From Tetradesmus obliquus (taxonomy: Eukaryota; Chlorophyta; Chlorophyceae; Sphaeropleales; Scenedesmaceae), in the NCBI GenBank assembly GCA_030272155.1, contig CP126203.1:3720001-3784000 (forward strand): 64,000 nt of DNA, read 5' to 3'. Both the position numbers and the translations under genes were made by a program. This document shows, piece by piece, positions 11,809 to 25,100 of the stretch (the first letter of the stretch is position 1; every line of letters starts with the position of its first letter). The notes beneath the pieces were generated by a model. It made no database searches, was not told the origin of the DNA, and worked only from the letters and a program-made list of their open reading frames with translations.

Positions 11809-13600
11809 GGGGTTGGCACGGCGCACAGCACTGACGTTAGTGACCAGCAGCTCTGAGTAATGCAACGGGTCACAGCTATGGCCAGATTGGTGTTATGTTG
11901 ATGCGGATGACTCATGCAGCAGATGTCAATGGTGCTGATGCAGCTAGTTTGATCTGTGCGTTGTGGCAGGCCCTGCGGCGGCTGCGCTGCTGTTTGGTCC
12001 AGGCAGCAGGTGCTGCGGACGGCTGTGAATGCAGTATCCTCAACAGTGTTTCAGGTGCAACAAGTTGGCAGCTGTGGGTGGCTACTAGCTGCCAGTTGTT
12101 GCTGAATTCTGATGTGGTATCACAATATGCCTTCGCATGCATGTGTGCGGCGAAGTTCCATCAACAGCATTACGCAGCAAAGCACATCATATGAGTTGCA
12201 GGGATGTAATCTTGTAGTTACACGACAGCAGCACGCCCACATCCGATGTCCACATGCATGTGCGAGCCAACATTGGCCCCGCGCCCCACTGGAGCGGAAG
12301 GAGGGGGCAAAGCTCCGTTCTACAAATTTCACACACACCAGGATCACGTGCACAGTCACAAACTGTACAGCCGGCTGCAGCTACAACGGCAAGGGCTGGA
12401 GCTCCTTGCGTATACGCGTTACTGGGATGCTGTTTGGCACAGGCACAGAACCGCCTTGCTGGGGGCATCTCACCGGCAAAACAGCACTGCAGGTTGCCCA
12501 GCAGACAAACAAGCCAACCAGTCACGATTTGAAGCACCGCACCTATGCAGGAGTGGCCTGGACCCAAACGTTGGCAGCTTCACGCCAAACGAAAGGACCC
12601 ATCCGCTCATGCAGCAAAGATATAAGCAGCACGTGCTGCTGCCACCAACGCATCACCAACAGATTTTCAGATATTCAAGGAGGAGCCTCAACAGCAACAA
12701 GCTTCAAGATATGCGCGACTCTCGCGACTCGACGTAACGCCATTGCAAGCATCACAACTGCTTGCCAAGACGCACCAGTGTAGTAGTGTACAGGGCTGCT
12801 GCATATGCATGAGCAGGGCACGCGTCATGCTGACTGGTCGTGCCAGATATCTCGGATAAGAGAGCATGCGCGCTAGACACTATGCAGCTGCCACTGGCGT
12901 GCATTCAAGTGGATGCACCCCAGCAAAACACACACCCATCCGAGCCTCAGCAAGGCAAATCATACGGTCAAGCCCAACGATCTAGGGTGGTGCCTCTTTC
13001 AAGGGACCAAGGTCCGGCCACCTGTGCCAAATGTCGCTGCAATCACATGTCCATTTTCAGGCACAGTGACCAGCCGCTCTGCGGATTGCACAACTTGCAA
13101 GCCGCTTCATACCCCGCACACCAGGCGGCAAGCAACAGCAGCATACCTCAGCCGAGCTATCAAACAGCTTGTCAAGCAAGCTACTGCCAACATCGCTCTA
13201 ATGGCATGCAAACACACCAAAAACAAACACCACACACAACGACGACCACACATAACACATCAGCATCAACATACGTGGGTTGCGCAGCACGCTGGCATGT
13301 GCTGCTAGCCGCGCTGCACTGCCGGGAGCCAAAGCGTAACAAGTGTCAACATACATGTCACAGGTACAGGCATAACACGCAGCTGATTGCCAAACACCCT
13401 GCTCGGTAGTGTTGGCTGCAGCTACACCACATCAGCCTCTGAGGCTGTACAGCTGAGCTGTATAGATGGCCAAGTACAAACGACGACAGCTGTTTGTGTT
13501 TGTCTGGATGCATGTCTCATTATGTGAGGCAGCCATTCCTATAGCTGGTCAGCTGCCGACAAGCAGCTTCACATGGCCTGCAGACATCCTGTTCGTAGAT

Positions 13601-13720
13601 GCTTGCAGGAAAGTGCGCTAGCTTGCAGGGAAGTGCGCCAGCTTGCAGGGAAGTGCGCCAGCTTGCAGGGAAGTGCGCCAGCTTGCAGGAACGCTCGCCA
13701 GCTTGCAGGAAACTGTTCCT
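13601..13720. repeat. 20-bp tandem repeat, 6 units
   Basis: The unit GCTTGCAGGGAAGTGCGCCA occurs at 13601, 13621, 13641, 13661, 13681 and 13701. The middle three are nearly identical; the first and last two differ. No coding or structural role is evident. Confidence 0.95.
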
Positions 13721-16168
13721 GCAGCCCGGCAAGCTCACTGCAAGCAGTTCCTGCAGCTACTGCGTCCAAGGCAAAGCACTTACAGCTGCTGTGTGAGAGT
13801 GTGCAGTGCATCAAGCACGCCACGTGGCCGTGCAAGTGTGCAAAGCTGCCACAGACCGGCTCAGTGTGCTTGTCACGAAGTCAAAGCATGCAGGCGATGC
13901 CACCACTGAGTGCACAGCGTCTAGCAGCTGCAGCTGTTTGCACGTGCATGCTGAAAGCCTGGCATCCACTAGATCCACTGGACCCATAGGGAATGTGTCC
14001 TGTGGCACCCAGCGGCACCAGTGGCCACATCAGACAGGCGCATACACCTGAGACAGCAGGCCACCAAGCGCTTCATACCCACGCACACACATACAGGACA
14101 GCATGACATCCACATGAGTATCATGCCAGGTCCAAGCTTGCCGTTGTTAGGCAACACATTGCAACAAGCTGGGTTTGAGTTTCAAGGCTAAACCTGAGTG
14201 GCCGGCCTGATGCCAGGTTGCGGCCTCCAAGAGAAGGGTTGACTATGTTTGACCATACAGTTGACCATGCAGCTGAAGCAGTTTGCTGCTTAAAGCAGCC
14301 GCCTGCAGCACATGACTGCAAGCACACACACACAAGATGACAAGCCATGCAGTAACATACCAACGCGCTTGCGCGCGCACTGCACCAGCACAAGATTATG
14401 CAGCAGTGAGACACACTCATAGGGCAAGTGTGCTTCTGCAGAAAACAACTGGCAAATGCCTGGAAGCACACTTACAGACAGGGGATCCACACAAGATGAA
14501 TATAACACAAACACGTTTTGACACAGGCAGGGCGACAGCCTGCACGCAAGAACGGCAGTCAAACCAAACCAACAAACACAGTAGCACACATACTCGAAAC
14601 ACGTCAGCCGACCATACTGGCAGGTGGCTCCACAAGCAGCAGCATCTGCTGCTGCAGCCGCACTTTCTGCCCCGCGGTTGCCGCAGCGGGATGTTTGGCT
14701 GGCATAATAGAGCTATCTAAACAACGGCACCAGCACTATAGGGCAAACACCACAAGATTCAGCCAGCTCGTTCAAGCAAGCAAGCAGCCATCTTCAAGTC
14801 CTCTCAAAAGCATAAAGGACAGCCGCTGGTCACTGAAACATCTCTGCAGCTCCTCAGAAGTACATAAAGACAAACTCACCCCTACCACTAGAGGACAAAG
14901 TAACACACAAACTCACAACCCACACCATACGAGTTGCATGCAATAGAACGTCACAAACAACGCGGGCCGTCATCACACAGCGCAGCAATAACAGCCACAC
15001 ACTGCTGTCACGTGCAGGGCACTTTGCAGGAGTATCACAGGTGCTTGAAGGAAACATCCTGCTCACAACATGCCTCACATAAGCCACACCACGTGCCAGT
15101 ATAGCTTCCTGCAAAGCAGTACAGCTGGCTTTCCTACCTCTGCTTTCACTGCCGCGCTGTTGCAAACCCCAGTCGCGTGTTGCAGCTGCAGCCAGCATGC
15201 ACATTTCCCTGCCACGTCACTCCTCGCACTTTGCGCAGCACACATACAGGACACTAAAAGGTCCAATTGTAGCTGGCAGCCCTGTTGGCACACAACCATG
15301 CATCACCACACCTCTGAACCCGACGCTTCAAGCCTCTCTGTCACAGCAAGCTACATGCCAAACATGATGCAACAAACGCACAGGCATGCCAGCTGCGCAC
15401 AAGCATATCGTTCCATCAGAGCCTGTGCTTCGCCTCACTGCGCTCGTCCCCTGCATGCTTTCTTCATACTACAGTCCTCTTGCGAACTCCCAGTCCCCCT
15501 CTGAGCACTTCCCTGCTAGTCAACAACACACATCACAGCACGCACTCAGTCCTTCTCGTCCTCACAACCAACGTCGACCCGTAGATTGCATTGAATCGCT
15601 GGTGACGTACACCACTTCACCACTCCCACTCCCATTCGCCGCTGCCTCCACCAACGCCTGGCCCTGGCCCTGCCTCCCGCACTGCAGCAACAGCAGCGGC
15701 TGCCTCGGCTGCCTCTGCTGCTGCAAGCGCCTTGGCGCGCTGCCGGCCTGCAGAAGATGCAGCAGCGCCTGAGCTGCCATTGCCTGATCCTGAGCAGGCA
15801 GCCATCACCTGCGCAACAGCAGCAGAAGCAGCAGCAGAGCGAAGCAGAGGGAGCGGTCAAGGAGTTAGTGGGCTGGCAGCATTAACACGCTGCAGGACTA
15901 TCACTTCAAGCATGCTTGGCAATTGAATGATGAACACGTGCAGGACGAAGCATGGCGCTCTGTGACTCCATTAGTCCCTCGTTGCCCCAACAGCTCAACT
16001 CAACTACCTGCTGCATGCAGCACACGACTCGTGAAGTACAAGAGAGCGATGTGCCCCAAGGCTGCGGCCCAAAACATCACCCTCAACAGTGCCTTCACCA
16101 GTCGCCCAGCGAACAGACAGCAAACTACAGCAACTTCTTTGTGACGCACTATGTATCATTGCACCCAC

Positions 16169-19100
16169 CTGCGGCCTCGACTGCACCACAGCAAAGCGCC
16201 CGCCCAGCCACACTCCCTCAATGTCCTGAGGTGTATCATTGAATGCTGACTCGACTGCATACCCCAGCTCCACGAGGCCGTCCAGCAGCTGCTGCCTGAA
16301 TGCTGCATCCCACATGAGGGGCTCGGTTGCATAGTTAGGGAAGCGCGGTTCCAGCGGGGTCACAGGGATGCTGCAGCAGCAGAAACGTGCGAAGCAGGCC
16401 AGAGCAAAGACCGGTTGTTGACTGTGTGATTGATGAAACGTGGGTCGAGCAGGACGACAGGGACATAGCAGCAGCGACTGCAAACAGCAGGGCAGCAGCA
16501 ACGCATGATGCATATGTCAGCAGCGTACACTGCTGCAACAAGCGCTGCTGCGCAGCAGGACTAGTGCACATCACAACATCAAGCAGCATCAAAGCCTTGC
16601 CATTCTCACCTGTCATACAGCCCTGCCCCTGCATATCCTGCCAGGTCCTCTCCATTTGTGTCACTCCTGGCAATCAGCGTGCCTCCTGCAGGCACAAACA
16701 GCCCCTGCCGCTTGCTGGGCAGTGCCAGCAGCTGCATCTCTGAGCCATCTGGCTTGTCTGAGAATGCCAGAGGCCTGCCTGGGTGGTTGCCCACAAGCGT
16801 TTCACCGAGGCCGCAGACCATCTCTCCATACATCTCGCCGCGTGCGCCGCTGAAAGGCGACGCTGTGTGCAGCACAAACGCATACTCTCCAGGGAGCACC
16901 TGCGCATGCCAGGTCCGGTCAAACAAGCAGCAGGGTGAAATGTCAACGACAGCAGCAGCAGCAGCAGAACCACTAGAAGCCGAAATTGGCAGCAGCAGCA
17001 GCAATGGCAATACGTCGGCAGGTCAACCAAAGCCAGCCAGCTGCAGCAGCGGATCATATAACAGCTCTTGGTCAAACTCTTGGTCAAAGTCCTGGTCAAA
17101 CGCTGGTCAAACCCACCTGCTGCATCAGCACTGACACCGCCAGCTGCTCCTCTGGCAGCCCAGCGCTGCGCCTGCTGAGCCACGCCCTGCAAGCAGAACC
17201 AAACCACAGCACAAAAACAATGTCGATCAATGTCACCAATCCAATGGGATACGGCCTGCACCTGTGGGGCTGATGGCAATGTAAATGTGGCTTACATGGT
17301 GGCACAGTGTCACTGACACCATGATGGTGATGAGCACAACATGCATCAAGGCCCTACAGCAGCAGTGCTTCGTTGGAACAGCTCACGCTTATGGCACCAC
17401 AGCAAGACCCCCAGAAACGCTGCCTCTTCCTCATGGGGGTGTCAGTAGGCACACGGCAACAGTATGCGCACGGCAACACACATGGTAGCACATGCTGACA
17501 GCAGCGCACCTGTGGTTCCACTTTGAGGCCCACACGCCGCAGATTGCAGACCAGCAAGCAGTCCATGCTGGGCAGGCAGGGTCGGCCACATCCCAGGCAG
17601 GCCCTGACTCAACGTGGATGGGCAGCGCCAGCTGCTGCTGGTGCTGGTCGCGGCCGTTGCTGCTGATGTCGCTGCTGCTGCTTGGGGAGGTGCCGTTTGT
17701 GGGGAGGGTGGACAAAGCGCTGTCCATGCTTTGAATGCTGCTGCTGCTGCCTGCGTCGCCTTGCAGGAGGCCTGCTTTGCAGAGACCTTGATGCACCAGC
17801 TGCAGGTTTGAAAGAAAACAGCACAAACAGAAACAGCAGCAGCATGTTCAATCAAGCCAAGCCACACAGCTAAAAAACAATTGCACGCAGTTGTTGTGCG
17901 CGCAGAAGGCTGGCTGGAGCTCCGTTATCCCAGCTGCTTTGCGCGAAACAGCATGCCAGGCACTTCCTGACATGCAAGCTGCACAAACACCAGACAGCTA
18001 CCGCACGTGCTGATCAGCACCAAGCATGGCAGACAAAACAATCGGCTGTTTTCCTACCTGCTGCATGCCTGCAGGAGGCTTCAGCTGATTTTCCACAAGC
18101 TCCCTTGCCCTTGCAAGCAGCGCCACAGCAGACACTGCTCCTCCATCCACACCCGCTGCTGCCCCATTGCTGCCACCATTCGCAGCAGCAGCAGCTGCTG
18201 CGCTGCCCTTGGCCTTGCTGCCTGCGATTCCTGCAAGCTGTGCGTCGATTGCTGCCAGCTGCTGAGCCACGTCAGCGTTGACTGGATCAGCAAGCACTGT
18301 TTCAAAGGTTCCAAAGGGCAGTGCTACACTGTGGGGCACCAGGATCCACTCTGGAAGGCGCTCCCGCAGCTTAGCGAGGTTGCAGGCCTTTGCTCCCACC
18401 ACATCTGACTGAAACTCATGCTCCTGCAAGCAGATGCAAGCAGGCATGAGGCGGTTAGCAAGGTAGATATGTATGTTCTGGTTCAGCAAGTGTTGAAACA
18501 GCACGTGCGTGTGTCAAATAATGTTCAGGGCACCAGCAGTTGCGTGTTGGCAGGACAGCATAACACCTCTCATCCTGCAGGCAACATTGATAGATAAACC
18601 ACTTGATTCGCCACCAACATGAAGCAGAGCACTGCAGCTCTTGCAGGGCGTTGGTCCTGCACACATGCATGCTGCTTAGCTATTGACCAGCAGTCCACCC
18701 TGCTCACCTGCAGCACTCGCAGGAAAGCAGGGCCCATCTGTGCTGCCTGCTCCCTCCAACCAGCCCCGGCCAGCTGATAAGCTGCTGCTGCACCGCCAGC
18801 AGCAGAGCCGGAAGGCGCCTCACTGTCGTTGCTGCTGCTTGCATCCGTGCTGGGCGCTGCTGCGCTTGCAGCAGCTGCGGTGCTGTCTGGAGGCGCTGCG
18901 ATGACGTCACCCGAGCTTGCGACTGACAGGCTCATCTGCTGGCCCTGCAAGATTGATTGAAACCGAAGCATAGCACAGCAAGGCACAGCACAGCGCACAC
19001 CAGTTTTGAGTCGACAGCAGGGGGCCACACTGCACCACACAGCGCTGCAGACTGCTGTGCTTCATACATGAGCTACAATGGCACCATTGCAACCCCCAAA

Positions 19101-22100
19101 TGCAGACGCTGCAATGTTGTGCGCGCCAGGCGCACATCCCAACCAGTCCACCCACCCACATCTCACACGCATACACAAATAAGCAGCACACTCTTTCATA
19201 TTTTTGTTCGCGCACCTCCAGCTCCACCAGGTGGCTCCACTCCTCCTCATCTGAGCACCCTGCAAGCAGTACTCCCTGCGTCCTTGCTCGAATCGCCACG
19301 TGGCTTAACACATCCGTGCTGCTGCGCGTCAGCACTGCCACCACACCATCTGGGATGTCTTCCATGCCGCCTAGGGCCTGTGCCAGCACCACTGTAGGCT
19401 GGTCAAACGCTACACCCTGCACCCCCAGCAGGTCTGGCAGCAGCACCACCTTGCCTGTGGCAACCTGCACTTGGCTCACCACCTGCAGGCAACGCAGCAG
19501 GAGTCCGGCAGCAGCACAAAGTACAGCATGAATAACTCACAGGATGCAATATACCACACCCCATGATGCAGCACACACGCTAATTAGGTGATCACACGCA
19601 CAATAAAAAGCCTCACAGCATGTTCCAGAAGCTAGATGCTACAACACATCAGCTCTAAATGGCAGCAACACTGCACGAGACAGCTGGCACAAGCCGCCGC
19701 ACCTGCCAGCTGCTGGCGCCCGCAGCAGTCCGCAGCCGCGGCTCCAGCTCAGCCGCCAGCAGGCTGCCAACAAACAGCGCCTGGTCCCGCACCACCTCCT
19801 CAGAAAAGTTCAGAGTAAAGGCGGCAGGGATGCCACAGCGCAGCCCAAACAGCTCCGCATACGGCTGCAGCACACAGCAGTTGCAGAAAGCGTTAGCCAC
19901 ATACTAAAATTCAGCGTGTTGCGAAAATGCCGCATCGCAGCCTGAAGAGCTCCGCGTCAGTTTGTGCATCAGGGGTAAAACATCGGATGGCTCTGTGTTG
20001 CTAACTTCTCAGTGCACCAGACTGCAGATTGCATCTGCCAAATCCCATAGCTGCAGATCTCACCTGCACCAGGCTGCAGATCTCATCTGCGAAGGCACTC
20101 AGCGCCAGCGTGACGCGCCCCAGGGCTGCGCTGGCTGCCAGGCACCACGCACGGCTCCACCTGCAGGCAGCAGCAGCAGCAGCGACAGCAGCAGGATCAG
20201 GGCAGGAGCAGGCGGGTGTGGCGACAGCAGGAATGTACATGCATCGAAGCACCCATCCAAGCACAGACTGCCGCATGCCACAGAGTACATTGCGCAGTAC
20301 AGCTGCTGAACTGGTGGTGCTATTGTATAAGTATGTATTCACCTGTCTGGGCAGGTCCTGACAGCCTCCCATTGCGCTGAGACCAGCTCCAGCTCAGATG
20401 AGGTGCCCTGCAGGCGGGGCAGGCAACGGAAATGAACAAAGCTCAGTTGCCCAACATAGTAAGCGGTGTGTGAGCACAAAAGCGCAACAATGACTGGCAG
20501 GGAGAACAACTAAACAGCAGCTGCAGCCATTGGCCACACATCCGCCACAGGGTAAGGTAAGCGCTCTGAAAGGGCAGAGATTGCAGTGAGCAGCAACCGG
20601 CATGCAGCAACACCCCGCCGCCTAATTGCTGCAACTTGATTGAAAGTGAAACTTTGGTAATATGTTACAGTTTGAAAGAATGACGCACCGTCAGCGCCGC
20701 GTTGCCCAGCACCAGCCCCATCAGCTCCAGCAGGTCATCGCCTGACAGCGCTCTCAAACATGCCAGAAAGTCGACCAAAGGTATTTGGAATATGAGAATG
20801 GAATTAGAAAATGGATTTTGAAAATGCCATTCGAGAATAACAGTGTTATCACACGCACCGTCAGCGCCGCGTTGCCCAGCACCAGGCCCATCAGCTCCAC
20901 CAGATCATCGCCTGACAGTGCCCGCTTGTCCTGCCGCTCCACCAGCAGCCGCAGCCAGCTCTCCAGCGCAATGTCCAGCAGCAGCAGATCACGGCTGCTG
21001 CCGGGCGCCTGCGACAATCACAAAAAAAGCAGTGTAATGTGATGTTAGGTGCTTTTGAGCAGTGCTGAAAAGCAGCAGCCGCAGCCAGCTCTCTAGTGCA
21101 ATGTCCAGCAGCAGCAGATCACGACTGCTGCCGGGAGCCTGCGGCAACAAGTTCGTGCGGCAAGCAGTGCAGTGATCAGTGCTGACAGGCGGCAGGTGCT
21201 GCACAAACAAACGGTGCTGCACACCGCCCCAGCTACGTCGCATCAGGGCATCATGACTACCACCGCTGCTGCCGCTGCTGCTGCTGCTGCTGCGCCGCAT
21301 GCAATCCTCAGCGCTGCAAAAACGCTATAGCAACCACAAACAAAAAGCAGCCCCTACCTCGCAGTAGGGCTTCAGCCGGCGCCGCAGCTCCAGCGTCTTG
21401 CCGGGCGCCCACCAGGCATTGCGGTTGCCCAGCAGGTCATGCAGGTGCCACCTGCAGCAGCAAGCACCACAGAACAGGTATACTTCAACACCAACATCAA
21501 CACAGAAGCGTTGCGGTTGCCCAGCAGGTCGTGCAGGTGCCACCTGCACGCAGCAAAAGTGACAATACAGGGTTGCTAACATGGCAGTGCCGGTGGCGCC
21601 GTGCATTCTGACACAGCGTCACAATCGGCCAGCAAGCCGCACATGAACCACTTGGCAGCTAGAGGGCATGAACGGCCATGGGTGCAAGTGAGTGTGAGTG
21701 CTGTTGAGGGACGAAAAGTAACACAGCAAAGACATGACGTAACACACGCACCTGAGGTCAGGGTCCACAAAGCCCTGAGCACATGTCAGCGCGGTGTCCA
21801 GCTCAGCGCCGGAGTGGCAGGTCTTTAGCACCCAGTGGTAGTGCGAGATGGGAGGGATCAGCTGCGGCAGGTGCATCGGCAGCGCTGCAGCAACAAGCAG
21901 CAGCAGCAGCAGAAGAAGAAGAAGCAGATGAGGATGAGTGGAGGTGGTGGCAGTAGGATGGGAGGCACAGCAGCAGCAGCAGCAGCAGCACGGAATAGCG
22001 CAGAGCTGGGGAGTCCACATAGACTGCTGCAGCGCGTGCTGGTGTGTAATTGTGATGAATGGTGATGTAGAGAGTGTGGGGTGTATGGAAGCGCCCAGCT

Positions 22101-25100
22101 GGGGTCAGGAGTGTGACATGACCCGGTGGGTGATACGCTGACGTGGCAGCCTGTTACAAACTGCGACAAGACGTCAAAAATAACACATGCGGTTGGCAGT
22201 ACTTATACCCCCTGCGTGCCACCTGCCACTTCATACTTTCCACAATTTATCAAGAGCAGTTGAAAGACCCTGCATTGGCTTGTCCCAAGCCTCACACAAT
22301 TCAATCATAAATAGCATGTTACTGCACAACGTCCTGGTGACAGCTGCTGTGTTTGCTGCTGTCCTGGGATGACACTGTTCACGTGCGGTTGGCCTTCCAT
22401 GCAGATGCCATGGCGATCCGTTCCATTTATGATTGAAATCAAGGGCACCCTGTGAGCATCGCAACACATTGCTGCCTGCACTGCCCCACACTGTCACATA
22501 GGTTTTTCTTCACAGCAAGCACCTGTCTGCAAGACTGCAGCATCCATGAGCATGGATCATGCACTGCTCTCTGCAAATCACACTGCCCTCCACACAAAAA
22601 CGCACCTGTGATGGGGAGCAGCCCAAATCACACCTGTGATGGGCTGCTCCCAGCTTCCAGCTGCACACACAATCAACCCCCCCCTGCCCCGTTCTCACCT
22701 GTGATGGGCTGCTCCCAGCTCTCGATCTGCTCCTTGCTGAGGCCCTTCTCAGCCAGCACGCGCCACCTGCAGCAGCAGCAGCAGACAGCAGCAACGGCAG
22801 CAGGAGCATCAGCAGCGGCAGGAAGCGTGCTCTGTGAAGCAGCAGCATTGCGCAGCATGCATTTGACACAAAAGCAGCAAACACAGTAGCAAGCGCTGGG
22901 ACCTAACCGCCAAACCCCAACGCTACCCTCACCAGTCCTCATGGTCGGCGGAGCGCAGGAAGGCTAGGTAAGCCTCCGCGATGATAACACCACTCTCCCC
23001 TGAATCCCCAACCCCCTAAACTACAACCAAACCCTTCTCACCAGTCCTCATGGTTGGCGGAGTGCAGGAAGGCGAGGTAGGCCTCTGCAATGATGACGTC
23101 CTCTGGGCTGGTGGCCTGGTGCAGCTTCTGGTGCCACTGCTCCAGGAAGGGCTCATCCAGGCCCTGCAGCAGCCGGCAGCAGATGTAACGCGTTAACTGA
23201 CATAAGATAACATAACACAGCATTAGTCAATGATGGGGACACCGGAGAATAGATGTGAGTCAAGAGAGCGCGAGATACAGCCAAGTCTACAGAAAATCAT
23301 TGCATGCTGCCAGGAGAAACCCACAATGCAACATGTAACAACATTTGTAACGAACTCCACGATATGCTCACCCCGCGGTTGCCCTCCTTGATGCCGTGGT
23401 CCCTCATGATGTTCAAGATGCCCATGCGGATCTCATCCCCATTGCCGCCGCCCCTGCTGAGCTTGCCCAGCGTCATGCGCGCATACATGCGCACCGCAGG
23501 GTCGCTGCTGCTGCGGGCCTTCTCTGTGATGCGCTCCGCAACCTGCAGCAGCAGCAGCAGCGGCAGCAAGGACCAGTCAGGGGCAGGTAAGACACCGAGC
23601 ATACATGCGGCCCGCAGGATTGCTGCCGCTGGGAGCCTTTTCAAGTTCTGCTCCGCAATTTGCTGCAGGGCATACGATGCGGCAACTTGTCACACAACAA
23701 TTTGCCACCAGCCACAACACAAGCTGTGAATGCACCTCAAACTGCTGCCACCGACACCTGCAACCCTCCCGCACATGAAATGCATGTGCTGCCTGTCATC
23801 AAAGAAGTCCCACAAGTGCTGACAAACAACATTGCTGACCCCCCAACCAACCTGCTGCTGCAACCATGTGATATCCAGTGGCTGCTGGCTGGCAGTGCTG
23901 CCAGTCCCAGATCAAAACACACTTGACATCCTCAAAATATATTCTGATGTATTGATGGGATTATCAGCCCACCTGCTGCTGCGCCCATGTGATGTCGCGC
24001 GGCTGGTAGCTGAAGCAGCGCTGCCAGTCCAGCAGCCTGTTGCTGCTCAGGCGCAGCCAGGTGAACATAAATGACATGCCCGCGGCACCTGCAACAAAGA
24101 CAGCAAATGCTTTGTCAGTAAACAGGGTTCCAGAATTTCAGAGCAGGATAGCCACAGGAGAATGACCGCACAAGCAACACCAGCAGCACCGAACCATAAA
24201 AGCCTACCTGCTGCTTCCACATTACCCAGAAGCTCTGGCACTCGCTGCAGCCAATGCAGCACCCCACACCAGCAAGCCCAAACATACAAACAACAGCAGC
24301 ACCACACACAACTTACCCCACCTGCTGCCTCCGCATTGTCCAGCAGCTCCAGCACGCGCTGCAGCCTTTGCAGCAGGCCCCAGTGCTCAAAACCTCCCTC
24401 GACAGCCAGCACCCCTTCCACCAGGTCACCCAGGCAGCAAAGACACATGTGCTGCATCACAACCAGTTTCATAACAGGGTAGCCACAGGCGCACAAGCAC
24501 ACAGGCAACAGCATCACCACCCACACAGCAACACCCACCTGCGGCCTCTGCATTGTCCAGCAGCTCCAGCACCCGCTGCAGCCTGTGCAGCAGGCCCCAG
24601 TGCTCGTAGCCTCCCTCAGCAGCAAGCACCCCTTCCACCAAGTCACCCAGGCAGCAAAGACACACATGCAGCATTGCAGCAAAAACAACAGCAGCAACAC
24701 CCACCTGCTGCTTCTGCGATATCCAGCACCCGCTGCAGCCCGTGCAGCACATCACAGCAGCAAGCCCAAACATAACAATAGCACCAAACCATTAAGCCCA
24801 CCTGCTGCCTCTGCGTTATCCAGCAGCTCCAGCACCCGCTGCAACCTGTGCAGCAGTCCCCAGTGCTCATAGCCGCCCTCAGCTGCCAGCACCCCTTCCA
24901 CCAGGTCCCCCAGGCAGGGGCTACGCAGCTGCAGGCTGAAGTTGGCCCCGTGGTCCCGCACCCAGGCATCACTCTCAAGCTGATGCACCACAAAGACCAG
25001 CCTCTCGGGGCAAATCGGCTCTGGGAAGACCAGGGTGACACACCAGGGGGTGCCTGCTGCCACGCCTGGATACAGCTCTACTGCTGCTGCTGCTGCTGCT

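Larger units (their letters stand above)
11593..16168. other. 4.6 kb without a supported gene
   Basis: Open frames here are short, lack conserved motifs and are probably chance, as stops are rare in CAG-rich DNA. About 12055-12180 is a diverged copy of the 3' end and flank of the FG-GAP-like gene (compare 8037-8180). A 20-bp tandem repeat lies at 13601-13720. The left end of the dikinase gene, possibly a short last exon, may lie in 15560-16168: an acceptor at about 15900 on the minus strand would add ten residues and a stop, but I cannot prove it. Confidence 0.4.

Noticed and set aside
12246-12737. 163-codon frame with a possible transposase look
   Set aside because: No catalytic triad or terminal repeats could be found.
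12840-13409. 189-codon frame rich in His, Thr and Gln
   Set aside because: No conserved motif, and composition matches the surrounding non-coding DNA.
13601-13720. CRISPR-like regularly spaced repeat
   Set aside because: Units are directly adjacent with no spacers, and the host is eukaryotic.
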